Below, piece by piece: positions 36,084-44,629 of a stretch of DNA of 64,000 nt. Within the stretch, counting starts at the first letter, position 1, and each line of letters opens with the position of its first letter. Below the pieces are notes generated by a model, which did no database searches, was not told the DNA's origin, and saw only the letters and a program-made list of their open reading frames with translations. Source of the stretch: Syntrophomonas wolfei subsp. methylbutyratica. GTDB lineage: Bacteria > Bacillota > Syntrophomonadia > Syntrophomonadales > Syntrophomonadaceae. The stretch is taken from the NCBI RefSeq assembly GCF_001570625.1, contig NZ_BBQT01000010.1, positions 44,902-108,901 on the forward strand, in the 5' to 3' direction. A program made the translations under genes and the position numbers.

Positions 36084-36174
36084 CTTTCCTGCCAGCGGAC
36101 CTACCAGTGGAATAAGATGAACAATTCTAATAAGAGATTATCCCTGCTCTGCTTACAATATCCCCAATTAACAA

Positions 36175-36198
36175 GGTGGGCTACTAGAGTAACCCACC
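36175..36198 (-). other. Hairpin between the hydrogenase structural genes and hypF
   Basis: The 10-bp stem GGTGGGTTAC/GTAGCCCACC (one G-U pair) has a 4-nt loop and is not followed by a T run. It is more likely an mRNA-processing or stability element or a weak terminator that lowers hypFCDE relative to the structural genes. Confidence 0.5.
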
Positions 36199-36221
36199 CT
36201 GCGGGGAAAAATATTTTACAA

Positions 36222-36683
36222 TTATTGCAGGAGCCTTTCCACTTCTTCTTTAACCAGTTCCACCAAACGCGGGACTTTTTCAGCAACTTGCGGAGTCAAA
36301 TCCAGGCTGAGTCCAATGTTTTGCGGCTCAACTCCAAAAACCATAACCTCCGGGTCATAACCTAAAAGTCTCACCAGATACATGGCTTCCACAAAATGCA
36401 TTTCGTGAAGAGAAGTAATGTTTTCATCAGGTTTTAGTCCTAACTCATCAAAAGGAGCACGGTAGATGGTACCGGGTTCCCCACCAGCCTTCATAGCATC
36501 GATGATAATCAGATTATCCGCCTGACAGAAAAACTCAACCAGATCATAGCTGTGGGTTCCACCATCTATTATTTCAACATTTTGAGGAAAACTCATTTGG
36601 GCCAGCTGGTTAATTGCATGTACTCCAACCCCTTCATCCTGCATAAGCAAATTGCCGATACCCACTACCATAATCTTCTTCAA
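36222..36683 (-). CDS. Hydrogenase maturation endopeptidase (HyaD/HybD family)
   Basis: 153 residues starting MKKIMVVGIGNLLMQDEGVG, with the nickel-sensing acidic residues of GNxLMxDEG, the IDGGTHS segment and the histidine in SLHEM. It removes the C-terminal tail of the large subunit after nickel insertion. The adjacent large subunit ends with a 15-residue tail after DPCLACAIH, the expected substrate. Confidence 0.93.
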   Translation of the reverse strand: MKKIMVVGIGNLLMQDEGVGVHAINQLAQMSFPQNVEIIDGGTHSYDLVEFFCQADNLIIIDAMKAGGEPGTIYRAPFDELGLKPDENITSLHEMHFVEAMYLVRLLGYDPEVMVFGVEPQNIGLSLDLTPQVAEKVPRLVELVKEEVERLLQ

Positions 36684-36712
36684 TCAGAATCCTCCTTGCT
36701 TATCCACATGCA

Positions 36713-37360
36713 TCAAGCACCAATACTTTCTCCTGGAGCCGGTGCGTGTTCCTCATGGGTGCCATGGTCAAAGTCGGCCGGAATCTTACCGGTAAACATG
36801 GATTTCAACACCGGAACACCTTCGGAGATATCCAGGTAAACATGAGCCAGTACGGATAATACAAATAGCCAGGTTACAATATAGTGAATAACCCTGACTG
36901 CCATATAGCCACCCAACCATCCACTTACTGCCATAAACATATCAGGCTTGTATAATACGAAACCTGTAATAATTTGGATTAGCGCCATAAAGAGCCAACC
37001 GGTGTACATCATTTTCTGTCCGGGGTTATACTTACCATAGTAAGGATGGCTATCCGCCATAAAGAGATAATATTTCATCATGCTGGGAAATTTGGGGGTA
37101 TCCTTGGTGACACTAAACACTATGTTTTTAGCATCATCAGCCACTATGGCATAATACACCCGACCCAACACTCCAACACAAAGCAGATAAGCCATGCCAA
37201 AATGAATCATACGAGCATTGTCCATGTTGGCGAAGAGCCGGAAAGACTCCGGAGCATGAATATAGAATCCGGTTAAGCACAGCATGGTGATGGCGATCAT
37301 ATTGGTCCAGTGAAAAATCCTGATCCAGATAGAATGTCTGTCCTCCATCTGTTTTACCAT
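36713..37360 (-). CDS. [NiFe] hydrogenase cytochrome b subunit
   Basis: 215 residues with four to five membrane helices and heme-ligand histidines in positions typical of HyaC/HydC (IRIFHWTN, MIHFGMAY, VRVIHYIVTWLFVLSVLAHVY). The family anchors the periplasmic hydrogenase and passes electrons to the quinone pool. It lies 12 bases after the large-subunit stop. The C-terminal tail (HGTHEEHAPAPGE) is histidine- and acid-rich. Confidence 0.93.
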   Translation of the reverse strand: MVKQMEDRHSIWIRIFHWTNMIAITMLCLTGFYIHAPESFRLFANMDNARMIHFGMAYLLCVGVLGRVYYAIVADDAKNIVFSVTKDTPKFPSMMKYYLFMADSHPYYGKYNPGQKMMYTGWLFMALIQIITGFVLYKPDMFMAVSGWLGGYMAVRVIHYIVTWLFVLSVLAHVYLDISEGVPVLKSMFTGKIPADFDHGTHEEHAPAPGESIGA

Positions 37361-37371
37361 TTTGTCACCCC

Positions 37372-38814
37372 CTAATTAATGGCAAACTTACTGACGGTTT
37401 TCTTATCAGGGGTCATGATATGAATAGCACAGGCCAGACAAGGATCATAAGACCTCACTATTCTTACTATCTCCACTGGATTCTTAGGATCTTTCACCGC
37501 AGTTCCGATTAAGGCCTGTTCCATAGTCCCCATAACGCCTTTGGCATCCCGCGGCGACATATTCCAGGTGCTGGGAACAATAGCATTATAAACTGAGGTT
37601 CTCTGATGTTTGATTACATTCCAGTGTCCTAATGCTCCACGGGCTGCTTCGGTAAGTCCCATACCTACTGCTGAGCCAGGAATCTTATGGGGAGTAGATA
37701 CTGGTTTTCCGGGTTCTACTTGACCAACCCATTCATCCAGGGCATGAGCAACGGCTGAGGCTTCAATAGCCCGGGCAAAGTGACGGCCCATTACGGAGAA
37801 TGCTTTTTCTCCCAGAGCAACAACATCCTTTTGCTTTAAAATCCACTGGCGGGCCAGGGGTCCTACTTCTACGACCTCACCGTTATAACGAGGGGCCTTA
37901 ATCCAGGAATAGGCATCCTTCTTTTCCGCATTAGGGGTTACCACCGCTTCAACCGGCTTGTTCCCGCCGGTATCATCTTCGTACCAGGAATACTTTACTT
38001 CCTCCGTAATATAATCCGGTTTCAATTCCTTGTACTGGCCACGGATATAGACACCCGAGGGGAAGAACTTTTGCTTATTAACATGATCCATACCTTCTTC
38101 CAATGGGAAAGCGCCATAAGCCAAGGCACCCATGGAACCACGCCCAACATCAAAGAGATCGGAATAGGCTCCGGCCACTGCTTGTACAATCGGGATATAA
38201 ACATTGTCTATAAATGCAGTTATTTCCTTTAAGCGATATTTAAACTCAATTACCTTCTGGGCATCCGGAATCTCGGTTACCCCACCAGGAGTAATGGCCT
38301 GCTGGTGAGGCATCTTCCCGCCCCACAGAGCCGTCATTTCATGGGCTTTACGGCGCATTTTAAGGGCTTCCAGGTAAGTTTCTACCGCCTTTTGGTTAAC
38401 ATCAGGAGGCAAACGATAGTCTGCTTCATAACGAGGAATAAATGGCGGTATATCGGGACCTTTTACATAGTCTAAAGCGGCCAAATGGAAAAAGTGAAGA
38501 ATATGAGATTGCAGATAATTAGAACCGAGAATAAGGTTGCGAATAATACGACCGTTGGGGGGAGGTTCAATTCCAAAAGCGTTATCCAGGGCCAGCGTAC
38601 CCGCGCTGGCATGGCCGACCGGTCAAACCCCGCAAATTCTCTGCATTATTTGCTGGGCATCACGCGGGTCACGTCCCCTCATAATTAACTCCATGCCTCT
38701 AAACATCATCCCCATAGATTTGGCATCAACTACTAAACCACCCTCAACCTCAACTTCTACCGCCAGGTGGCCTTCAATTCGAGTTATGGGATCTATCATA
38801 ATTTTATCTGCCAT
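37372..38814 (-). CDS. [NiFe] hydrogenase large subunit with predicted selenocysteine in the L1 motif
   Basis: The frame starts at ATG 38814 (overlapping the small-subunit stop as TAATG), runs 63 codons to RICGV, meets UGA at 38625-38623, and continues open in the same frame to 37372. Total 480 residues with Sec64. Upstream: IDPITRIEGH. Downstream: PVGHASA and DNAFGI, so the UGA stands exactly where the second cysteine of CGxC belongs. The C-terminal L2 motif DPCLACAIH is intact with both cysteines, followed by a cleavable tail. A perfect 7-bp hairpin begins 12 bases after the UGA. In known NiFeSe enzymes Sec replaces the first cysteine of L2, so this position is unusual. The alternative is a TGC-to-TGA nonsense mutation. 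No frame decay is visible on either side. Confidence 0.85.
38591..38610 (-). promoter_or_regulatory. Candidate SECIS element downstream of the in-frame UGA
   Basis: In the mRNA, GCCAGCG-CGGGUA-CGCUGGC forms a perfect 7-bp stem with a loop containing GGGU. It starts 12 nt after the UGA, the geometry expected for a bacterial SelB-binding SECIS. The stem also lies within codons for conserved residues. Confidence 0.65.
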
Positions 38815-39878
38815 TAGTTGTCACCTTCTTTCTCAGCATCGTTCTTTTTAGGCCCGATGCGGCCGGTGGCGATGTTACCCGCTAAATGCCCGCCTATACC
38901 CAGAACCGCGGCAGCACCCAGTACTCCACCTATCTGGTCAATAGTGGCAGTCATAGCCGGTGCTATTGGCATTTCAGGAATTCTCTCGTACATAGGCCAT
39001 CCCGGGAATTGTGGTTCAGTACAAGCGATACAGGGAGCACCAGCCTTGATGCACCAGTTTACACCGCCATTCCATAGGCGGGTGGTGGAATCACAATGAG
39101 CGATGGGACCCTTGCATCCGATTTCCAGCAAACATCCTGGATCACCGAAATTTTTAGCAAATATGGCATTGTCAAAGTATTGACGCCTGGGGCAATTATC
39201 ATGAATAATTCCGCCGAAGAACATCTTGGGACGTCCAAAGCTGTCTACTTCTGGTACATCCCCATAGAGCAGTACATGAGCAATGGTTCCAATCATCCAA
39301 TCGGGATGGGGCGGGCAGCCCGGAACATTTACTATGGGAACTGTCTTTATTATTTCGGAAACGGGTTTACACTTGGTAGGATTCGGTGGGGTGGCAGGGA
39401 TTCCCCCAAAAGCCGAACATGTGCCAAAATTCAGAATTGCCGCTGCCTGGCTGCCGATTTCTTTTACTGCTCTCTCGAAAGTAAGGTGCTGTCCATCTTT
39501 TTCACCAATTATACAATACATCCCGTCTGCGGCAACTGGTACTGCTCCTTCCACCACCAGGAAAAATTGACCTTTAAATTCCTCGGCAGTTTTATAAAGG
39601 GCTTCCTGAATAGCCAGATCTCCGGCCGCAGCAGAAATATTAGGATGATAACGCAAGCTGATTACTTCCGTCAATACCTTTTCAATATCCGGTGAAACCG
39701 TATTCAAAATGGAGATTGAACAACCAGTACAACTTCCTCCTTGAATCCAAAGAACTGGAGGTGCACCAGCGGCAACAGCTTCTGCCATAAACGGCGCCAG
39801 ATAACTGGACAGGGATATGGCCGCAGCGCCACCTGCACAGAGACGGATGAAATCACGTCTACTCAATTTGGTAGGCAT
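38814..39878 (-). CDS. [NiFe] hydrogenase small subunit, Tat-exported
   Basis: ATG 39878 is chosen because GGGGGG lies 10 bases upstream. The ~354-residue protein begins with a twin-arginine signal (SRRDFIRLC then a hydrophobic stretch and AEAVAAGA), so the enzyme is exported. It has the proximal cluster motif CTGCS, GTCSAFGG, GCPPHPDW, and the distal cluster residues in HDNCPRRQYFDN, GCLLEIGCKGP and CIACTEPQFPGW. A C-terminal hydrophobic segment (~310-335) anchors it to the membrane next to the cytochrome b. It overlaps the large-subunit start. Confidence 0.95.
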   Translation of the reverse strand: MPTKLSRRDFIRLCAGGAAAISLSSYLAPFMAEAVAAGAPPVLWIQGGSCTGCSISILNTVSPDIEKVLTEVISLRYHPNISAAAGDLAIQEALYKTAEEFKGQFFLVVEGAVPVAADGMYCIIGEKDGQHLTFERAVKEIGSQAAAILNFGTCSAFGGIPATPPNPTKCKPVSEIIKTVPIVNVPGCPPHPDWMIGTIAHVLLYGDVPEVDSFGRPKMFFGGIIHDNCPRRQYFDNAIFAKNFGDPGCLLEIGCKGPIAHCDSTTRLWNGGVNWCIKAGAPCIACTEPQFPGWPMYERIPEMPIAPAMTATIDQIGGVLGAAAVLGIGGHLAGNIATGRIGPKKNDAEKEGDN

Positions 39879-39959
39879 TTTACACATTCCCCCCAATCAA
39901 TTTATAGAAAATACTCCTTGCATTTTATACAATCCCAAATCTATTGAGTTTATATCTAT

Positions 39960-40628
39960 CTAAAAACGGTTCTGCTTTTTGCTCACCTCCTCCAGTAACC
40001 ATTCAGTCCACTCTTTTACTCCCTCGCCCGTGCGTCCAGAAACCAGGAAAACTATGGCCGACGGGTTGATTTGAGCCAGATCCTCTTGGAATTTTTCCAG
40101 GCTGAAATCGGTATAGGCTAGGAGATCAATTTTATTTAAAAGGATCACCCTGGCTTCTCTAAAAATTAAAGGGTATTTCAAAAGCTTATCGTTTCCCTCA
40201 GCGACACTGAAAACCACCACCCGGAAATCCTCTCCCAGGTCAAACTCGGCCGGGCAGACCAGGTTGCCAACATTTTCAATAAAAACCAGCTGGTAATCAC
40301 TGGCAGGCAATCTTTCTAAAGCCTTATTTACCATCCCCGCATCCAGGTGGCAGGTCCCTTCGGTGTTGATTTGCACCACTTCTACGCCTTTTTTTCCGAT
40401 CCTTTGGGCGTCCTGATCGGTATAAAGGTCTCCCTCAATTACTCCGATCTTAAGCTTTCCTGTTATTCCTTCCAGGCTCCGCTCCAGAATGGTAGTTTTT
40501 CCTGCACCCGGTGAGCTCATTAAATTAATAACCAGAGTCCCATCCTGCTCAAATAGCTTGCGATTTTTTCTAGCCAGGAGTTCATTGGCTCCCAGAATAT
40601 TACTTCCCAATGCTATCTGTACCATCAA
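39960..40628 (-). CDS. hypB: Hydrogenase nickel incorporation GTPase HypB
   Basis: 222 residues. A SIMIBI GTPase with P-loop SSPGAGKT, the DAQRI region, CHLD metal site, VFIENVGNLVCPAEFDLGE and NKIDLL. It lacks the histidine-rich N-terminal nickel store seen in some HypB proteins. It delivers nickel with HypA. Overlaps hypA by 4 bases. Confidence 0.97.
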   Translation of the reverse strand: MMVQIALGSNILGANELLARKNRKLFEQDGTLVINLMSSPGAGKTTILERSLEGITGKLKIGVIEGDLYTDQDAQRIGKKGVEVVQINTEGTCHLDAGMVNKALERLPASDYQLVFIENVGNLVCPAEFDLGEDFRVVVFSVAEGNDKLLKYPLIFREARVILLNKIDLLAYTDFSLEKFQEDLAQINPSAIVFLVSGRTGEGVKEWTEWLLEEVSKKQNRF

Positions 40629-40978
40629 TTCTTGTCCCCTTCATAATGGTCAATATATAATTCCCGACCACGTATTATTTCCACATTTACGCCATTACAG
40701 AAATTGCAAACAAAACGATAGTCTTTATCGACAACGAACTCCTGCTGGCAGTCACTGCAACGGCACTGTATCTCCTGCTCTTCTATCTCCAGTTGCGCCC
40801 CCCGGAACAAATCGTCCTGCTCTCCCAGAACCTGAAAGGCAAACTGCAGGCTATCCGGCAAAGCCATGGAGAGTTTGCCAATAACCAGCTTTACCCTGGT
40901 GATTCGTACAATATCATGCTCCAGCGCACTGGCCCGGACGGTATTCATTACTCCTTCTATCAGCGTTACCTCATGCAC
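40625..40978 (-). CDS. hypA: Hydrogenase nickel incorporation protein HypA
   Basis: GTG 40978 gives the family start MHEVTLIEG, in which His2 is the nickel ligand, and has GAGGAG 8 bases upstream; the frame itself extends to 40987. About 117 residues with a zinc site CRCSDC...CNFCN. It is the first gene of the hydrogenase operon, downstream of a leader with a terminator. Confidence 0.95.
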   Translation of the reverse strand: MHEVTLIEGVMNTVRASALEHDIVRITRVKLVIGKLSMALPDSLQFAFQVLGEQDDLFRGAQLEIEEQEIQCRCSDCQQEFVVDKDYRFVCNFCNGVNVEIIRGRELYIDHYEGDKN

Positions 40979-41040
40979 TCTAAACACTCCTCAAAAAGGG
41001 GATGTCATTATTTCACTTGGATAATTTCAAAATCTGCATT

Positions 41041-41069
41041 AAAAAAGCCCAGCTAAAGAAATGCTGGGC
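41041..41069 (-). terminator. Intrinsic terminator in the hypA leader
   Basis: On the minus strand GCCCAGC/GCTGGGC with a 9-nt loop is followed by T6, ~60 bases before hypA. A terminator here, with no gene ending upstream for ~550 bases, implies transcription attenuation of the hydrogenase operon or the end of a small RNA. Confidence 0.88.
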
Positions 41070-41225
41070 ACAGATGCACAATCATAAGCAGTTGAACCCT
41101 TCATGGGTACGCTTATCAAGTACCTGCCTGCTGAGCATCTCCTTTTCGCAATACGGGAAGGCATATCCGTTTCCGCATATACCCACAGGCTTTTAAACCA
41201 TAGTACACCTTAGGTCTAAAAGCTC
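41070..41225 (-). ncRNA. Structured leader RNA upstream of hypA
   Basis: Nested helices are seen directly before the terminator: AGATGC/GCATCT (41140-41135 with 41077-41072), inside it ATAAGC/GCTTAT (41116-41111 with 41089-41084), inside that ACCC/GGGT. Further upstream lies GGTATAT/ATATGCC (41183-41160). It does not match the riboswitch classes I can recall. Ligand unknown; nickel, cobalt or a redox signal would fit the context (inference). Confidence 0.5.
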
Positions 41226-41590
41226 GGAGAACTTTATAATTTGGGGCTTAACCCGGCCAATTCCGGCCATTCATTTTCCAAGAGCCTTTTCTAAATGATT
41301 AATTATCCTGTCCCTTTCCAAGACAAGCTTTCGAGAAAATCAGTCATTACCATTAAATTATCTTTTTGCATCGGCAAGCTATGAATACCTTGGTTCAGGC
41401 TTTTCTTTTAAGCTGAACCACAACATTTAACCCAGGGAAAACATAGGATTCATTCCATGTTAAATCTTTCACCTGGATTCTCTATTTACAAATATTTATA
41501 GCTGATTTATAGACTTTTGGCAAGAGCAAATTAAAAAGTTCCATATAATTCTTCATTTTCTGCCCCAGGTAAGAGCTTAAAAAAACAGCT
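41226..41590. other. Intergenic region between the importer and the hydrogenase operon
   Basis: No gene seen. A plus/minus symmetrical hairpin GGTTCAG..CTGAACC lies at ~41390-41420 and could end the importer operon. The promoter of the hydrogenase operon presumably lies in the AT-rich part near 41230-41330. Confidence 0.4.
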
Positions 41591-42388
41591 TTATTCATGG
41601 GTATAACAATGAATATGTTCACCCTCACCGTGAATATGACAATATTCATCTATCAGGTTTACTTCCATTAATAAATCCCGGTTTTCCAAAACGTCGGAGG
41701 CAGGGCCGTCATAAACCAGGCAATGCTGCTCGGATAGAACCAGAGCTCGCTCCGAGATACTATGGGCCAGAGCTAAATTATGGGTAGAAGTAACGATGGT
41801 TCTTCCCCCCCGCTTTAATTCCAGCAGAAGATCAACCAACCAACGCTGTGTCTTGGGATCCAACCCGCTGGTCGGTTCGTCCAGAATCAAGACTTGAGGA
41901 TTGAGCACCAGCACTGAAGCCACTGCTACCTTTTTCTTTTCCCCTCCACTAAGACGATAAGGCGAACGCTCTTTAAGGTGTTTGATCCCCAGCAAGTTGA
42001 TAACATCATCCACCATTTCCCGCACTCTATCCTGTTCCCAGCCTAATTGCAAGGGACCGAAAGCTATTTCATCCCAAACTCGGGTGGTAAAGAGCTGGAC
42101 ATCGGAGTTTTGAAAAATAAAACCCAGCCTCCGGTGATACTCCTTGGAAAAAGCCTCATTTTCCATTGCTTCTTCGTTTATAACCTGGCCAAAAGCTCTG
42201 AAAATACCCTCACTGGGAAAAACCAGAGCACAGAGTATTTTTAAAAGAGTGGATTTCCCTGAACCATTAGCCCCGAGAAGTGAAACACTCTCGCCTTTCT
42301 GAATAATAATACTTAAATTATTAAATACCGGCTGAAAGTCCTGATATTTAAAGCTAACCCGGTCAAGATAAAACAACTCTTTATCCAA
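41591..42388 (-). CDS. cbiO: ECF-type nickel/cobalt importer ATPase (CbiO/NikO)
   Basis: TTG 42388 with GGGGGAG 6 bases upstream is preferred to a TTG at 42403. The protein has Walker A GANGSGKS, Q-loop, signature LSGGEKKK and Walker B VLILDEPTSGLD. Its C-terminus is histidine-rich (EYCHIHGEGEHIHCYTHE), suggesting local metal binding. It energises the CbiM-CbiN-CbiQ complex; the hydrogenase context points to nickel. Confidence 0.93.
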   Translation of the reverse strand: MDKELFYLDRVSFKYQDFQPVFNNLSIIIQKGESVSLLGANGSGKSTLLKILCALVFPSEGIFRAFGQVINEEAMENEAFSKEYHRRLGFIFQNSDVQLFTTRVWDEIAFGPLQLGWEQDRVREMVDDVINLLGIKHLKERSPYRLSGGEKKKVAVASVLVLNPQVLILDEPTSGLDPKTQRWLVDLLLELKRGGRTIVTSTHNLALAHSISERALVLSEQHCLVYDGPASDVLENRDLLMEVNLIDEYCHIHGEGEHIHCYTHE

Positions 42389-43346
42389 AAAATGCTCCCC
42401 CAAAGGTTATGCTGAATGTTAATACAATTATAATTAATATTGCAGCGAAGTCCAGTCGCCCCATTTTCATTTCCTCAATACTTACGGCTTCCCCGGTATA
42501 ACAACGGGAAGCCATAGCCTGGTAAACCTCTTCCGAAAGGGTCATGCTCCGCACGAATAGAGCTGCAATAGAAGAAGCAACCATCGCCCTCTGGGTCTTT
42601 GGGGGTAGTTTTCCCACCGTTCGCAAGCTGCGGGCTTCATACATTTCAATGGAAATATTAAGCAGCAACAAAAGATAACGAAAGCTCATTTCAACAATCA
42701 TAATAAAAAGCTGCGGCACCCCCAGCACTTGCAAGGAGCGAAGCAAACGAGCCACCGGCGTGCTTATAGCCAGTAATATACCGAAGGTCAGGGATATGCC
42801 CACCCGCAAGAAAAGAAAGGCTGCCGAGCAAGCCCCCTGCCAGCTAATATACAAGACAGCAGGCAGTTTTATTCCTAAGAACTGCGCACCTTCACCAAAA
42901 GAATGTATTTTAAGCAAGATATCTCCCGGATTAAAAATATTCAAAGTGGCGGGCAGGGATATTAGTAAAGTAAGAAGGGGAATAAAAAGCCAGATTCTTT
43001 TCTGCAGGGATAAAACCGGCAGGTGAGAACAATACATGAGGACCAGGCTCAAGAGCCATAGGGCGAGCAGTACCGTGATACTCCTGGTTAATCCGGCCAG
43101 GAGTATCACGATTATAGCCATAATAAGCTTACTTCTAGGATCAAAACGCTGCAAAAGCCCGTCCTGACCCGCATAGTATTCGGCAGTCAGGTCATCCGCC
43201 AGGGTTTTCTTCATTTCGTTAATGGTTCGGCCCAAAAAGCGATGTGTTTTGCGGCCAGAACAGGGGGCGAAAGTACCGGGATCATTACCCTGCTCCATCC
43301 ATAGAGGTAGTTTGATGCGATTGCCGGAATCCATTTGGTTTAACAT
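42381..43346 (-). CDS. cbiQ: ECF-type nickel/cobalt importer transmembrane protein (CbiQ/NikQ)
   Basis: Up to 321 residues; the first ~45 are weakly conserved and translation could start at the internal Met of MKKTLADDLTAEYY. Several membrane helices and the CbiQ coupling motifs EARSLRTVG and MASRCYTGE are present. It couples the ATPase to CbiM. It begins 5 bases after the CbiN-like stop. Confidence 0.92.
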   Translation of the reverse strand: MLNQMDSGNRIKLPLWMEQGNDPGTFAPCSGRKTHRFLGRTINEMKKTLADDLTAEYYAGQDGLLQRFDPRSKLIMAIIVILLAGLTRSITVLLALWLLSLVLMYCSHLPVLSLQKRIWLFIPLLTLLISLPATLNIFNPGDILLKIHSFGEGAQFLGIKLPAVLYISWQGACSAAFLFLRVGISLTFGILLAISTPVARLLRSLQVLGVPQLFIMIVEMSFRYLLLLLNISIEMYEARSLRTVGKLPPKTQRAMVASSIAALFVRSMTLSEEVYQAMASRCYTGEAVSIEEMKMGRLDFAAILIIIVLTFSITFGGAFFG

Positions 43347-43350
43347 TATA

Positions 43351-43665
43351 TCAGTCTTTCGCTATTTTACTTAAAATTAGTATTGCAGCGGATACCAGAA
43401 TTACTCCTACCATGGCCGAGAATATATATCCAAAGGCAGCCTGGCTAAAGGTGGCATCCATACCAGGTATTCCATAATCAGGCAGTAGCGAATGCTGCCA
43501 AAATTCAGCCAACTTTTCCAGTCCTGCAGGAATAAAGCCGACTTCCTCAACCAACTCGTCCAGGCCCCATTCACCAAAAGCAGTTCCCGTAGCCAGCAAC
43601 CCCAGAGGGGATAAAATGATTAGTGTACCCAGAGCCAGCCATAAAGCCTTATAGTTTCTAAACAT
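43351..43665 (-). CDS. PDGLE/CbiN-like subunit of the nickel/cobalt importer
   Basis: ATG 43665 overlaps the CbiM stop by 8 bases and follows a GGGGGG stretch. About 104 residues with an N-terminal helix, an extracellular part (GEWGLDELVEEVGF... typical of PDGLE domains, which begin with a PDGLE-like motif) and a C-terminal helix. It serves as the CbiN-equivalent small subunit. Confidence 0.85.
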   Translation of the reverse strand: MFRNYKALWLALGTLIILSPLGLLATGTAFGEWGLDELVEEVGFIPAGLEKLAEFWQHSLLPDYGIPGMDATFSQAAFGYIFSAMVGVILVSAAILILSKIAKD

Positions 43666-44374
43666 GACTATCCACCCCCCAGTTTTTACCGCCAGCAATC
43701 ATATTTCGGGACAGCATTTCGGGATAGTTCCTACTCACAAAAAGCATACCTAACGAAGTGACTATCCCTTCTACCGGTCCGGCTAAAAGCAGGTGTTCGG
43801 ACATCATGGCCGCTATAGCCACCTTGAGAGGGTACATGAAATATAGGGGTGTACCATCCGCCGCCTGAAACAGGTGGTACTGGGAGCCAAATTCCAGGGC
43901 AGTTATGAAGGCTGCTGCGTTCAACGCTACATAACCGGCTAAAAACGCAGCTACCACCGCTCGTCCGGACGTGCTATCCGCATTGCCTCTTATCATCCTG
44001 TAGACATAATAGCCCACAAATGACATAACCAAAGCAATATTAATACAATTGGCTCCAATGGCCATAACTCCCCCATCACCAAAAACCAAAGCCTGGATGA
44101 TGAGGGCTACCGACACTCCAACAAAAGCAGCCCAGGGCCCCATAAGTATAGCCAATAACACTGCCCCCACCGCGTGAGCCGAACTCCCCCCGGGAATCGG
44201 CAGGTTAAACATCATGATTACGAAAGAAAAGGCAGCTCCCACAGCTAATACTGGAACCTCTCGTTTTTTTACTGTTTCTCCAACTTTTTTTACACCCACT
44301 GCCAGTAAAGGTACCGCGGCTACCAATAAAGGTATGGCTGTCTGCGGCGCCAGGTAACCGTCCGGTATATGCAT
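43658..44374 (-). CDS. cbiM: Nickel/cobalt importer substrate-binding subunit CbiM/NikM
   Basis: 238 residues starting MHIPDGYL, the diagnostic N-terminus in which the free amino group, His2 and a following histidine bind the metal (GGSSAHAVG holds the second). About seven hydrophobic segments. First gene of the importer block, with a ~250-base leader upstream. Confidence 0.96.
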   Translation of the reverse strand: MHIPDGYLAPQTAIPLLVAAVPLLAVGVKKVGETVKKREVPVLAVGAAFSFVIMMFNLPIPGGSSAHAVGAVLLAILMGPWAAFVGVSVALIIQALVFGDGGVMAIGANCINIALVMSFVGYYVYRMIRGNADSTSGRAVVAAFLAGYVALNAAAFITALEFGSQYHLFQAADGTPLYFMYPLKVAIAAMMSEHLLLAGPVEGIVTSLGMLFVSRNYPEMLSRNMIAGGKNWGVDSHV

Positions 44375-44629
44375 TAGTCATTCCTCCCCCAAGTCCGTTT
44401 TCATAAATAAACAGATTGGCTCCATTGCAGAAAAACAAAAAACCACGACAAAATAAGCCGGGCTTCAAGCCAGCATATACCTTCATGGTTTGATCTCCAG
44501 AATATACAATTTAGTTAAATATTCAAAACTTATTGTCTGTGCTGCATCTTCGTGACACAATTGCAAACAATATTCTGCAAAAAAATCAATATTCCTGCAA
44601 AGATTTAAGGGTATTTTACCCTGAATATC
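44375..44629 (-). promoter_or_regulatory. Leader and promoter region of the importer operon
   Basis: On the minus strand an AT-rich stretch is followed by two copies of GTATAT about 20 bases apart and a hairpin-prone segment (CTGGCTTGAAGCCCGGC, then a T-rich run) before cbiM. A metal-responsive repressor site or attenuator is plausible; no known NikR box is seen. Confidence 0.35.

Noticed and set aside
37372..38814. Reading the hydrogenase large subunit as two separate genes or a dead pseudogene
   Set aside because: The UGA is in frame at a cysteine position, the flanks are conserved without decay, and a SECIS-like hairpin follows; the rest of the operon is intact.
41070..41225. A NiCo (czcD) or cobalamin riboswitch before hypA
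   Set aside because: There is only one GCAGGCAGG-like stretch and no B12 box, so neither class could be supported; left as an unclassified leader.
44205..44486. A 93-codon minus-strand frame overlapping cbiM
   Set aside because: Shadow frame of the cbiM start and leader.
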